NCBI RefSeq assembly: GCF_014199625.1
Contig: NZ_JACHNY010000008.1
Coordinates: 62,001 to 126,000 of the forward strand
Source: Sphingomonas abaci
GTDB taxonomy: Bacteria > Pseudomonadota > Alphaproteobacteria > Sphingomonadales > Sphingomonadaceae
Reading direction: 5' to 3'
Length of the DNA: 64,000 nucleotides
Shown: piece by piece, positions 55,142-63,967 of the stretch
Numbering within the stretch: position 1 is the stretch's first letter
Layout of the letters: each line of letters begins with the position of its first letter
Notes under the pieces: generated by a model
Databases searched by the model: none
The model's input: the letters and a program-made list of their open reading frames with translations, nothing else
Told to the model about the DNA's origin: nothing
Program-made: the position numbers and the translations under genes

Positions 55142-56617
55142 TTAGTTGAGGCCCTGCGCGCTCAGCCCGCGCGAGAAATTGAGCGAAGCGGCCATCGCCG
55201 GCGACATGCTGTTCTGCAGGGTCGATTCCAGCATCACGGATTTGTTGATGAGGAAGATCGTCTGATTGAGCTTGTCGTTCAGCTTGAAGTCGCGCTGCGA
55301 GTAGCGGTCACGTGCCGACGCCAGCTGCTCGCGCCATGCCTTGCTGACGTCGACGTCACCCGACTGGACCTGGACCGATGACTGGCTGATCCGATCGAGC
55401 ATGTTGTCGATCATCGCCGAGAGCATGTTCACAGCGACGATCTCGGCAAGAGCGTTCGTCTCACCGGGATTAAAGCTCTGGTGTGCCATCGCTTGGACCG
55501 CGAGCATTTTGTAGAGCGGGATCGTCGTCATATTGAGGAGCTGCTGCTCCCCAACGTCGAGCGCGCTGTCGGTGCGGATCTTCGAGTTGATCGAGTCGAT
55601 CATGCCCTTGATCTTCGTGCGAAGTCCGGTCGCGATCTGAAGATTCTGTTCGGTGACCTTGAGGCACTTCAGCTGCTCGTCGCACTTCAGAAACTTGACC
55701 GGTTGCCCGCCCGTGCCCGTACCATCGAGAAGGGCGGTGACGACCGCCTCCTCGGCAGGCCCATGAAAGACCACAGCCGGGCCGCCGTCATCGCCACCCT
55801 TCGGGTTGACGATGATCGTGCCGACGAGGGTCATCAGGTATTCCGAGAACGCCTGATCGAAGGTGCCGAACTTATTGGACTTCTGGATTGCGTCCCAGGT
55901 GTAGTTGCGCGGCGTGCCGGCCGCATTCTCCGCCACCTTGGGATCGGTGTTGGCGTCGATCGTCGACTCCTGCTTATTTCCCGGTCCGCACTCCTGACGG
56001 GACCGCGCCCAGTCGGAGAAGATACCTTGGCTGTTGCCGATCGCTGCGCAGACGTTGGACCGCGCTCCGGCCATCTTCGGCCATAGGCCCCCCACCAGGC
56101 CCTGCGCTGCCTCGCACGACGAGATGTTCATCTGGTTCATCTGCTGCGCCTTGTTGGCCATGCCATCCATGACCTTGCCGATTTCGGGCGAGACGCTGTC
56201 GATCGCGAGCTGGAACGCGAAGCCGAGCGCGTTGTTCGCGGTCGCCTTCAGCATAGCGACCATCTCGGCGCCGTTGATGAACGAGAAGGAGCCGGTGAAG
56301 ATGTCGATGCCGCCACACCCGGCGCGCACGCTCGGCATCTGGAGATTGAGCGGCTGCACGCTCTTTTGCGGGAAGCGGGTCCAGACATTGCCCATCGAAT
56401 AGTATCCGGCGCTCTGGCCCTGATATGCGCTGGGGCCAGTGACATTGGCGGCGCCGCCCGCGTCCTGGAAGAAGCTATTCATCTGCCCGGCGACGTCGGC
56501 ACGCGCGATGTCGACCGGGATCATGCTCGCGGCCCCGAGGCACGCGACGACCGCGGCGGACCGCCGCAGGAAGACGCGGAAGGGGGAGGGGCGGGGTTTG
56601 CAGGTGGTAGCGGTCAT
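55142..56617 (-). CDS. traH: F-type conjugal transfer protein TraH
   Basis: 491 residues from ATG 56617; the frame upstream to 56899 is antisense-like low-quality sequence overlapping traF. Signal peptide (SAAVVACLGAASMIPVDIARA), then DVAGQMNSFFQDAGGAANVTGPSAYQGQ, the highly conserved TraH start, and CGGIDIFTGSFSFINGAEMV. Periplasmic pilus-assembly protein. Overlaps the traF stop (ATGA). Confidence 0.92.
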   Translation of the reverse strand: MTATTCKPRPSPFRVFLRRSAAVVACLGAASMIPVDIARADVAGQMNSFFQDAGGAANVTGPSAYQGQSAGYYSMGNVWTRFPQKSVQPLNLQMPSVRAGCGGIDIFTGSFSFINGAEMVAMLKATANNALGFAFQLAIDSVSPEIGKVMDGMANKAQQMNQMNISSCEAAQGLVGGLWPKMAGARSNVCAAIGNSQGIFSDWARSRQECGPGNKQESTIDANTDPKVAENAAGTPRNYTWDAIQKSNKFGTFDQAFSEYLMTLVGTIIVNPKGGDDGGPAVVFHGPAEEAVVTALLDGTGTGGQPVKFLKCDEQLKCLKVTEQNLQIATGLRTKIKGMIDSINSKIRTDSALDVGEQQLLNMTTIPLYKMLAVQAMAHQSFNPGETNALAEIVAVNMLSAMIDNMLDRISQSSVQVQSGDVDVSKAWREQLASARDRYSQRDFKLNDKLNQTIFLINKSVMLESTLQNSMSPAMAASLNFSRGLSAQGLN

Positions 56618-57531
56618 CAGAAATCCTGACCCGGCTTGGTGTTGGTGAGCATGAAGATCCGCTCCATGACCTCGTCGGCCGACATGACGCCGAAGCCGAT
56701 GGGCACGGTCTTGCGGGTCACGGTGTCGAAGAGGACGAGCGCAGGCGTGGCCAGCGGCACGCCCATGCGCTCGCGCTGGCCGCTGTCGACCACGTAATTG
56801 GGGAAGGTTCGGCTCGGACCACCATCGGTTGAGACGGCCATCACGGTCATACGATGACTGTCGGCGACCGAGCGGAGGATCGGAGAGAAGACCTCGCACG
56901 CGGCGCAGCTCTGCGCGAAGAAGTAGAACATGCCGTACCGCTGGCCGATACGAGACAGCGCCTGATCGCGCGTTGCGCTGCGGTTATCGGTCCAGGCACG
57001 CTTGCCGACGGTGGAGACCGGTCGCTGCAGCGTGTAGTCGATGTCGGGGTTCTGCCAGAGCGCGCGCTGCCAGGTGTCGGAGAAGGTGGAGGCCCGATCC
57101 AACTGCTCGCGCTGATAGCGCACATAGGCAATGACGTTGGCCTCGGTCGGCTCGAGGATGGCGCGGTTCTTCAGCTCGTTGAGCTGCTTGGAGATCGCCT
57201 TCATCCGGTCCGTCGCCGATGCTTGAGCCTGCTGGGCAGGTTGCGGGGACTTGGGGGGGGTCTTCGGACGCTCGCAATAGAACCACTGCCCGAGGCGGCG
57301 CTGGCCGCAGTAGAAATCGTCACCCTGAACAGGCGTATCGACGTTTGCCTCGAGGACCTCAGGCTGCACCTGGTCCTCGCTCTCCGCGTCGTCGCCGGCA
57401 TCGGCCATCGCCACTGATTGGAGATCGAGCGACTGCGCCCCCGCCGGCGCCGCGACCGGCGCGGCAGCTGCGAGGAGCATGAGAAGCGTGGCGGCGACGC
57501 GGCCGCGGCGGTTATCCCTGATCGTCATCAT
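56617..57531 (-). CDS. traF: F-type conjugal transfer protein TraF (thioredoxin-like)
   Basis: 304 residues from ATG 57531, placed behind GGGGAG at 8-nt spacing; another in-frame ATG follows directly. Signal peptide ending near APAGAQ. The C-terminal thioredoxin-like part has FFFAQSCAACEVFSPILRSV with a CxxC (CAAC), so unlike F-plasmid TraF it keeps a redox motif. Supports assembly of disulfide-rich TraU, TraN and TraH. Confidence 0.9.
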   Translation of the reverse strand: MMTIRDNRRGRVAATLLMLLAAAAPVAAPAGAQSLDLQSVAMADAGDDAESEDQVQPEVLEANVDTPVQGDDFYCGQRRLGQWFYCERPKTPPKSPQPAQQAQASATDRMKAISKQLNELKNRAILEPTEANVIAYVRYQREQLDRASTFSDTWQRALWQNPDIDYTLQRPVSTVGKRAWTDNRSATRDQALSRIGQRYGMFYFFAQSCAACEVFSPILRSVADSHRMTVMAVSTDGGPSRTFPNYVVDSGQRERMGVPLATPALVLFDTVTRKTVPIGFGVMSADEVMERIFMLTNTKPGQDF

Positions 57532-57919
57532 CGTCGTGCTCCCCGTCGAGCTCAATCATTGCGAGTTGAAGGACGTGCATCATCCGCGCGACGTCGAGCA
57601 TCTTGGTGCCCTGATCGAGCATGCGGACGATCCCACGGAGGTGACTGCGGCCGTGCTTGCGGCCCTTGATCGTGGCGCGCATCCCGCTGTCGCGGCGCAC
57701 GAGCCAACCGGCGTCGACCATGCGAGGAAACGATCGCTCGATCTCTCGCGGGTCGATCTGACAGTCGAACCAGTGCCCGACCGTCTGTGCGACCTCGCCG
57801 GCTGACGTGCCGCGCCCGGAGCGGTGGATCCGCAGGAAGATGGCGAGGTCGAGCACCGACATGTCGACGGCGCATGGTCCCCCCGGACCTTCCACATCAT
57901 TTGCCCCCGTGAAGGTCAT
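57512..57919 (-). CDS. Predicted winged-helix protein within the tra operon
   Basis: 135 residues, ATG 57919 with AGGGG upstream, overlapping the traN stop by 23 bp and running into the traF start. Contains VLDLAIFLRIHRSG, GEVAQTVGHWF, REIERSFPRMVDAGWLVRR, a helix-turn-helix-wing order as in PadR/ArsR-like folds, then an Asp-rich tail (DDDDDQG). Not part of the canonical F tra set. Could regulate transfer or bind DNA during transfer; function unknown. Confidence 0.6.
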   Translation of the reverse strand: MTFTGANDVEGPGGPCAVDMSVLDLAIFLRIHRSGRGTSAGEVAQTVGHWFDCQIDPREIERSFPRMVDAGWLVRRDSGMRATIKGRKHGRSHLRGIVRMLDQGTKMLDVARMMHVLQLAMIELDGEHDDDDDQG

Positions 57920-59690
57920 AATACCCCTGAATTTTCTGCTGGATGTCGGTCATGACACTGACCTCGTCGGGCAATTTCGCGGCGTCCATGAACTCGGCAT
58001 AGACCTCCGAGAAATCCATTTTCGACAGGTCGAGGCGCTGAAACTCCTCGATGGTGAAGCCTTTGCAGGTCTCGTCCTTGGGCTTGCCCCACGGCTTGTT
58101 GATCTGCTGGCGGCCCTGCTCCTGCAGGATGCGGGATAGCTTGCTGCCGAAGCAGCAATAGGCGTCCTTCGACGTGACGCAGATGCCGAGCACCTTGTCC
58201 GAACAATAGGAGCCGACCTTGTGGCACAGCCCCTTGTCGTCCTTCTCGTCGAGTTGCTTCTCGGCCGAGCTGCACAGCCAAGGCGTCAGCAACGGCACAC
58301 CCTTGCCCGAACAGCAATTGGACGCGCCAAAGATCTTCTTGTTGCAGGTCCCGCGCTCGCCGGAAAAGACCGTCAGGTTGTTCGGATCGAACTGCTTGCC
58401 GGCGTCGCCGATCGAGTGAAGCGCGACGAGCGCGTCCTTGAACTCGGTCGAGGCTTCGCGCTCGATCTGCTCGCAGTTGCCGTTGAGGCAGTAGACGTCG
58501 TTGCCGCAGACATACTGCTTGTCGGTCGACGCCGGGTCATCCGGCAGCGGGCAGCTATAGACGCGCTGCGATACCTTGCAGGCCCCCGACTGGGGATCGT
58601 CGAGACATTCGTCGCGCAGGAATTTGCACTGCTTGTTGTCGTCCAGCGAGCCGCAGTCGCTCGCCGGTTCGAGCCGTTGGCAGGTAAAGGTGCGCGACCA
58701 GGCCCAGCAGCTCTGCGTCACTGGCAAGCCTTCAATCGTGCGTGTTTCAGGGCCCTCGGTGCACACCTCGGCCGCCTGCGGCGTGCAGCTGGTGTCTGCG
58801 GCAAGCGACGGGCAGGTGCCCTCGTTGCGAGTGACGGACACGCTGACTTCGCCTTCCTTCTTCAAGTAGACCGTGCCGGTGCGAAAATTCTGGTGGCTAC
58901 CCGTGTCACTGGCGGGAAGCTCGCTCGAACAGGAATAGAGCTGCGCCGTGCCGCTCAGCTTGCCCTTACAGAATTTGCGATAGTCCTCGACGTTGGTGCC
59001 GCCTGCGCCGAGGTCGATCTGCGCGTCGCAGATGTGCTTCGACACCGGCTCGGTACGGCAGACGCCGGCCGCGGTCCGAGCCTGCATGACGCTATTGCGG
59101 GCAAAGCCGTAGCCCTCGTTCTTGTCGAGAACGCCGTAGTAGAAATAGCGGGCGGTGTTGACGACGTGCGGGACCATATTGCCGCGGCAGATCTCGTTGG
59201 CCTGCGTGACCTTCGAGCCCTTGTTGCACGTCGCTTCGTAATAGCCCTTCGAGCCCACCGATGGGGGAAGCGCGGTGCAGGTGCCTTGGCTTCCGCCAAT
59301 GTCCTGCCCGCCGAGATAGGTCTCGGGATCCTTCTCGATCGCGGTGCCCCGCGAGGTCGCAGCGAGGATTTCGGCATTGCTGAAGCTCGGCCGCGTGCCG
59401 CCCTTGTCGGTAACGGTGCCGTATGCGTCGCTCGTCGGCGCGGCGACTTTCCCATCCATCGTCAGCTTGTCGGGATCGTCGAAATAGCCCTTCTCTGGCA
59501 GATCGGTGCCGCCATACCCGGGCAGCTCCTGCAGCTTCAGCTCATTCGGGCCGAGGCTATCATCGGCGCGCATCGCCTTGCCCATGGCATTGCCCTGCTG
59601 ACGCGCCTCTTCGATCGTCGTCTGCGCGATGACGCCGCTGGCGCCACCCACGAGGATGGCGAGAAACAGGGAGGCGGCGACCCGCTTCAT
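57897..59690 (-). CDS. traN: Mating-pair stabilisation protein TraN
   Basis: 597 residues with a signal peptide (LFLAILVGGASGVIAQ) and a very Cys-rich mature protein, as in F TraN, an outer-membrane protein contacting the recipient. Typical late segment DAYCCFGSKLSRILQEQGRQ and GKGVPLLTPWLCSSAEKQL are family hallmarks. Starts immediately after the trbC stop. Confidence 0.92.
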   Translation of the reverse strand: MKRVAASLFLAILVGGASGVIAQTTIEEARQQGNAMGKAMRADDSLGPNELKLQELPGYGGTDLPEKGYFDDPDKLTMDGKVAAPTSDAYGTVTDKGGTRPSFSNAEILAATSRGTAIEKDPETYLGGQDIGGSQGTCTALPPSVGSKGYYEATCNKGSKVTQANEICRGNMVPHVVNTARYFYYGVLDKNEGYGFARNSVMQARTAAGVCRTEPVSKHICDAQIDLGAGGTNVEDYRKFCKGKLSGTAQLYSCSSELPASDTGSHQNFRTGTVYLKKEGEVSVSVTRNEGTCPSLAADTSCTPQAAEVCTEGPETRTIEGLPVTQSCWAWSRTFTCQRLEPASDCGSLDDNKQCKFLRDECLDDPQSGACKVSQRVYSCPLPDDPASTDKQYVCGNDVYCLNGNCEQIEREASTEFKDALVALHSIGDAGKQFDPNNLTVFSGERGTCNKKIFGASNCCSGKGVPLLTPWLCSSAEKQLDEKDDKGLCHKVGSYCSDKVLGICVTSKDAYCCFGSKLSRILQEQGRQQINKPWGKPKDETCKGFTIEEFQRLDLSKMDFSEVYAEFMDAAKLPDEVSVMTDIQQKIQGYYDLHGGK

Positions 59691-60434
59691 CTAGCTGGCC
59701 TTCGCCATGTTGCGCAGCGCGACGGAGGCGACACCGGCACCCGGTCCGCGGGCCGACACGAAGGTATCGAGCACATAGCGGACCGAGACGTTACCGGTGA
59801 TGCGATCGTGCGCGGGCACCGCGGTGCGACAGTTAAGGCCCGAGCACAGGTCGAAGTCGGAGGACACCGCCACATAGGTCGGCACGGCCTGAACATCGAA
59901 GGCACGGAAAAGCCGGGGATCAATGCCGACGTTCGAGAGCTGGTCCTTCTCGGTCACGACCTTGCTCAACGCCTCGCTGAACGCCTTCATCGAATTGCCA
60001 GGGAAACCGCGAAAGACGACCACACCCCCGGCCTTCGCCGTGTCGGCGATCAGCTGGCGAAGCGCCGGCACCGGCATCGAGAGGCTGGCGAACGCTATGA
60101 ACTGAGGCGCGTCGCCCCGGCCTGTCGACGAGACGTTCTGGCTGGCGCCCTTGATGATCTCATCGAAATCGAAAGCACCGTCGCCGTTCACCGGCAGGTC
60201 GGCTTTCGCCAGCTCGACGAGGTTTCCGGTGGCCTTGGTCTGGACCGCCACGGCTTCTTCGCGGAAGGCGTCGCCACGATTGCGGACGTGGTCGGCGAAC
60301 GTCTCGGCATCGCCCTGCATGGCCGCCGAGCGGCGCTTGATGGCGTCGAGATCCAGACCGTCGACGGTCTGAGCGATTGCCTGAATCCCGCCGATCGTGG
60401 CGACCAGAGCGAGGACGATGGTGAAGCGACGCAT
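59691..60434 (-). CDS. trbC: F-type pilin-assembly protein TrbC
   Basis: 247 residues, signal peptide (RFTIVLALVATIGGIQAIAQ), then a TrbC_Ftype domain: FIAFASLSMPVPALRQLIAD, GGVVVFRGFPGNSMK, IDPRLFRAFDVQAVPTYV. Thioredoxin-like fold without a CxxC. Between traU and traN as in the F plasmid. Confidence 0.92.
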   Translation of the reverse strand: MRRFTIVLALVATIGGIQAIAQTVDGLDLDAIKRRSAAMQGDAETFADHVRNRGDAFREEAVAVQTKATGNLVELAKADLPVNGDGAFDFDEIIKGASQNVSSTGRGDAPQFIAFASLSMPVPALRQLIADTAKAGGVVVFRGFPGNSMKAFSEALSKVVTEKDQLSNVGIDPRLFRAFDVQAVPTYVAVSSDFDLCSGLNCRTAVPAHDRITGNVSVRYVLDTFVSARGPGAGVASVALRNMAKAS

Positions 60435-60446
60435 GTCAGTGGTTCC

Positions 60447-61463
60447 TCACAGCACGCAACAGTTGCGCTTGCGCCAGACGAGGTAGCCCATGTCCTCGCC
60501 CTTCACGGGGAAGGCCCGGCCAGCCTGCGGGGGCATGGTCGAGGCACCTAGAGGCGAGCAGGCATACTTGCCGCTGACGGTCGGGATCGGGTTGGTCATC
60601 TGGACGCGGTATTGCTGCTTGCGCAGCACCGGCATCGGGTACTTGTTGCAGAGGCCCTTGGAGCCCATCGTGCCCCACGCGAGGCCCTCGCGGTGGATCT
60701 TGAAGGCGAAGCGCGCAAGCGCCAGGCGCGACGCCTGAACGTGGCCGATCGAGGCAGCGATGTTGCCGTTGACGGGGTACATCGGTCCCTGACAGCCAGC
60801 GCACCAGAAGGTCGCATCGAGAGGCAGCTTGGCGGTCGCTGCGATGCAGTCACCGGCACACGCGGCCTGCGCGATCGGTGAGGAGAAGAGCACCGCCTCA
60901 GGATTGATGAGCGCGGTGAGAGAGTCGTCCTGCCAGAGCGGATCGACCTCGGTCATATAGGCGATGTCGAAGGACGATTGCTCGAAGCAGGCGAAGTCTG
61001 CGAGGATCTCCATCCAGTAGAGCAGCGGATATACGTACCAGTGGACATGCCACTTCGACGTGTTCTGTCCGTTCCCACCTTTCTGCGACGGCCCCGACAA
61101 ATTGCCCTGTCCGATGTCGAAGCCGGGCGAGATCTTGGTCCCGCCGAGGTTCACGAAACACCATGGCTTGGTCGACACGTCGGCGAGACGCACCGGCTCC
61201 CAAAAGCCGGCCGAAATACCGATGCGCGGGACGGGTGATCCGCAGGCGCAGACGGGCAAGCTGGGGTTGTCTGTGTCGGGACGATTGCTCGGCCAGATCT
61301 TGAGGCCACCGACCGAAAGCGGGAACAGGCACGACCAGCACACATCCGTGATCGGGTTCACGAACTTGCCGGTACACTTCGACTGCGCCTCCGCGCGCGG
61401 GCTCAACACCGCCGATAGGGCGAACACGGAGAGCGCGAGGGTGAGGAGGCGCAGGCCTTTCAC
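60447..61463 (-). CDS. traU: F-type conjugal transfer protein TraU
   Basis: 338 residues from GTG 61463, which has a strong GGAGGAGG site and overlaps the preceding stop (GTGA); the frame upstream to 61730 lies in other genes. Signal peptide ending SPRAEAQ. Cys-rich mature protein: CTGKFVNPITDVCWSCLFPL, CACGSPVPRIGISAGFWEP, GGTKISPGFDIGQGN, ending RKRNCCVL. Matches the TraU family length of about 330 residues; required for DNA transfer. Confidence 0.93.
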   Translation of the reverse strand: MKGLRLLTLALSVFALSAVLSPRAEAQSKCTGKFVNPITDVCWSCLFPLSVGGLKIWPSNRPDTDNPSLPVCACGSPVPRIGISAGFWEPVRLADVSTKPWCFVNLGGTKISPGFDIGQGNLSGPSQKGGNGQNTSKWHVHWYVYPLLYWMEILADFACFEQSSFDIAYMTEVDPLWQDDSLTALINPEAVLFSSPIAQAACAGDCIAATAKLPLDATFWCAGCQGPMYPVNGNIAASIGHVQASRLALARFAFKIHREGLAWGTMGSKGLCNKYPMPVLRKQQYRVQMTNPIPTVSGKYACSPLGASTMPPQAGRAFPVKGEDMGYLVWRKRNCCVL

Positions 61464-61738
61464 GCGGCCTCCTCCGGCGAAGTGGCGGCGTCGAGGTAGG
61501 CGTTGTCCGCGCGGTTCTTCCGGAAAACGTAGAGCGCCGTGTGAAGGGCCGTCGTCGCGAGGACGGCCGCCACCACGAAGGACGCGGGGCGACCAAAGAG
61601 CTTCACAAGCGGAGAGATGGCGAGGACGCCAACCGCAGATGCCACGCACAGGAACTGGAAGGTGCGGCGCATACCGCGCAGCTCCGCCGTTTCCGGCGCT
61701 GCCATCGGCGTCTTCAGGAGATCGAGCCACAGAGGCAT
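61460..61738 (-). CDS. Small two-helix membrane protein within the tra operon
   Basis: 92 residues from ATG 61738 (MPLWLDLLKTPM), overlapping the traW stop by 1 bp and the traU start by 4 bp. Two membrane segments (about 31-46 and 51-71) and a charged tail. Not in the canonical F set; likely an accessory transfer-apparatus protein. No family recognised. Confidence 0.65.
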   Translation of the reverse strand: MPLWLDLLKTPMAAPETAELRGMRRTFQFLCVASAVGVLAISPLVKLFGRPASFVVAAVLATTALHTALYVFRKNRADNAYLDAATSPEEAA

Positions 61739-62376
61739 CAGCTGTTTCCCTTCAGCTTGATTTCGGAGAGCTTCATGACGCGGCCGTCCTGCACGGCGAC
61801 GGCGGGTGTGTGCCGGATGCCGAGCTTGCCCGTCAGGCGACCTTCCTGATCGAAGTAGAAGCGGCGTTGCCGCGCCGTCATCTCCTCGAGGGGGGAGCCG
61901 CTGACGAGGATGATCTTGGCCTTGAGGTCGCTGTATTGGGCGGTCGCCCACGCCATCTCGGCCTTGTTGTCACCGTCGACGAACACCAGAGCCTGGGTGA
62001 CGGCGGTGAAATCGAGTGGATTTACCGTCTGACCACGCCGGGCGATGTAGTTGCCCTTTTGATCTTGAACGTCGCGCTCGATCGTGATCGTCGGGTCATA
62101 GGCCCAGGTCCGCGCTTCGGTCGCGGGGGTGATACCGGCGACGGGTTTCGGACGCCGCACGCGGGCCTCCGCCCTGCGAGCGAAGGCCGCATTCATGCGA
62201 TCGATGTCGCCATTCGCCTGCAGCCGCTGGAGCTTCGCCTCGATCGTAGCGAGCAGATCCGGCTCCACGATCGGGAATGTCTGCCCGACGATGCCATGGT
62301 CGCTCGCGCGGGTCGCCGAGCTCAGCGAAACCGAGAGGAGGGCGACGATCGCGACGGACTCCAGCGCCCGCTTCAC
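61738..62376 (-). CDS. traW: F-type conjugal transfer protein TraW
   Basis: 212 residues from GTG 62376, overlapping the upstream signal-peptidase stop (GTGA); the frame extends to 62415 but that would sit deeper in the upstream gene. Signal peptide (ALESVAIVALLSVSLSSATRA), then VGQTFPIVEPDLLATIEAKL, the typical TraW opening, and a C-terminal FDQEGRLTGKLGIRHTPAVA. Pilus-assembly protein. Confidence 0.88.
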   Translation of the reverse strand: MKRALESVAIVALLSVSLSSATRASDHGIVGQTFPIVEPDLLATIEAKLQRLQANGDIDRMNAAFARRAEARVRRPKPVAGITPATEARTWAYDPTITIERDVQDQKGNYIARRGQTVNPLDFTAVTQALVFVDGDNKAEMAWATAQYSDLKAKIILVSGSPLEEMTARQRRFYFDQEGRLTGKLGIRHTPAVAVQDGRVMKLSEIKLKGNS

Positions 62377-62927
62377 AGGATCGGCTTTCCGACGCCGACG
62401 ATCTTGTTCGCGCACGCGAAGCCGATCGCCGCATACCGGCTGTCAAAGCCATCCTTGTGCGGACTACCGACGAAATAGCAGTCACGCGGAATGATGCCGG
62501 TCGGGCCGGGTACAAGTCGTTCGCCGAACTTTGTCAGCGGTTTCATGTGCGCGACGAGCTTACCGGCGACGATGACGTCGGCGCCGCGATGCTCAACCAG
62601 GTCGCCCGGCATGCCATAGACGATCTTGCCGAACATCTGCTTCTTTGCACCGAAGTGCCGAACGACGAGCGGCGAGGCAGGAGGCACGAAGAAGACGTAT
62701 TCACCGCGCGCTGGCGTCGCAGTTTTGTGGATCACGAAGGCCCAATTCGGCAACGACTCTGACGAGTTGATGAGCAGGGCGTGGGTATCGCGCCATTCCG
62801 CGAGTGCATTGAGCGACGCGCCACCAGCGATGAAAAGGCCGAGCGCCGCCCAAAGCCGTTTCCTCGGCCGAAAGCGCTCAGTCGGCGCCGGTGCGCTGAC
62901 CGCGTTACTGGCCACTGGGACCACCAA
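62373..62927 (-). CDS. Conjugative-transfer S26 signal peptidase (TraF/TrhF type)
   Basis: 184 residues, one N-terminal membrane segment (LWAALGLFIAGGASLNAL). The catalytic Ser region is SSESLPNWAFVI and the general-base Lys region is KIVYGMPGDLVEHRG; the closing GSPHKDGFDSRYAAIG is typical for S26 enzymes. In TraF-type systems it matures pilin (or cyclises it in P-type). Overlaps trbI start region by 23 bp. Confidence 0.88.
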   Translation of the reverse strand: MVVPVASNAVSAPAPTERFRPRKRLWAALGLFIAGGASLNALAEWRDTHALLINSSESLPNWAFVIHKTATPARGEYVFFVPPASPLVVRHFGAKKQMFGKIVYGMPGDLVEHRGADVIVAGKLVAHMKPLTKFGERLVPGPTGIIPRDCYFVGSPHKDGFDSRYAAIGFACANKIVGVGKPIL

Positions 62928-63606
62928 AGGTCGAGACGCTGGCGCCAGCAGCGCTAAGGTCGGGGGCCGGGGCGGGGACCGCTTGAGCCGTGTCCATCCC
63001 TACCGCGCCAAAGGGCGATGGGGCGGGAGCACCAGTCGGAATCTGCGTGACTTCAGGCGCAACGGCGACGGGGGCAGCAACGGGAGCAGTCGGAGCCTGT
63101 CCACGCATCATGGCACCCATCTGAGCGGGAGAGGCGGGCTGCGGCACGCGAACACCGGTCGAATAGACAGCCTTGGCGACCTCGCCGGTGATGTCGGGGA
63201 CGCTCTTCGACAGGACCGCCTCGCCGACGAGGACGACCTGCCCTGCGGCGCCACGCCGCTGAAGCTCGGTATCAAGCGCCGCCATGAAGGTCCGCATCTG
63301 CGCCTGCACCTGGTCGGGCGGCGTGGCACTGCGGGCCTGCGCCTGCACGTATTCGCCGACAATGCGCGATAGGTCCGCCTTCACGATGTGCTGCGGCTTC
63401 TCGGCCATAACGGCCTTGCTGATCCACATGGCCCAGATCAGGGCCAGCAGGAGCGCCGCGCCGACAAGGAGCTGCGGCATCGTGTAGCCCGCGAAGACAG
63501 CCCGCCGCGGCACCGCGCGGCCCGATGCACGGACCGGCGTGGTTTCGAGACCGGGCGACAGGCCAAGGCCATCGTCGTTGCGGTCGACACTCGATGCTTC
63601 GGTCAT
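62905..63606 (-). CDS. trbI: F-type conjugal transfer protein TrbI
   Basis: 233 residues: a cytoplasmic N-terminus, one membrane segment (MPQLLVGAALLLALIWAMWI), then the TrbI_Ftype periplasmic domain (VVLVGEAVLSKSVPDITGEV) and a Pro/Ala-rich tail longer than usual. In F it affects pilus outgrowth. Position between traC and traW matches F. Confidence 0.85.
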   Translation of the reverse strand: MTEASSVDRNDDGLGLSPGLETTPVRASGRAVPRRAVFAGYTMPQLLVGAALLLALIWAMWISKAVMAEKPQHIVKADLSRIVGEYVQAQARSATPPDQVQAQMRTFMAALDTELQRRGAAGQVVLVGEAVLSKSVPDITGEVAKAVYSTGVRVPQPASPAQMGAMMRGQAPTAPVAAPVAVAPEVTQIPTGAPAPSPFGAVGMDTAQAVPAPAPDLSAAGASVSTFGGPSGQ

Positions 63607-63962
63607 GCTTGGCGCTCCCGGGCGGCAGGGTCGCGCGGCAGGATGGCGTGCCGGCGGAAGAAGATGAGGGCGGTCGACAGGATCAGGTGCGCTATACCCA
63701 CCGTGATCTTGAACTGGTCGACGCGGTCAGATCCGGCCGCCAGATAGCGACTGGTCATGTTCTGGAGGTGGTGCATCATCCCATCGAGCGACAGGCCGCC
63801 CAGGACGAGGAAGAAGAGCACGAAGAGCCCCCACGTCATGAGCAACGTCGTGGCGAGAAAGCCCGCCATGTGCAGCCCAAAGTAGAGCAGGAAGCCATAG
63901 TCGACCCGTCCGGCCCTTTTGGGCGCGGCGAGCGGGAGAAGGGGGTTTGCGTGCGTTGCCAT
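63603..63962 (-). CDS. Membrane protein of the tra operon, unassigned
   Basis: 119 residues from ATG 63962, with GGAG 8 nt upstream (a GTG at 63971 is the alternative). Two or three membrane segments (about 24-55 and 80-100). It overlaps the trbI start by 4 bp. Not in the canonical F gene set; seen here between the putative traC and trbI. Function unknown. Confidence 0.6.
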   Translation of the reverse strand: MATHANPLLPLAAPKRAGRVDYGFLLYFGLHMAGFLATTLLMTWGLFVLFFLVLGGLSLDGMMHHLQNMTSRYLAAGSDRVDQFKITVGIAHLILSTALIFFRRHAILPRDPAARERQA

Positions 63963-63967
63963 GACGG

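Noticed and set aside
58221..60551. A 776-residue plus-strand frame
   Set aside because: Antisense to traN and trbC, both unmistakable; composition is that of a high-GC shadow frame.
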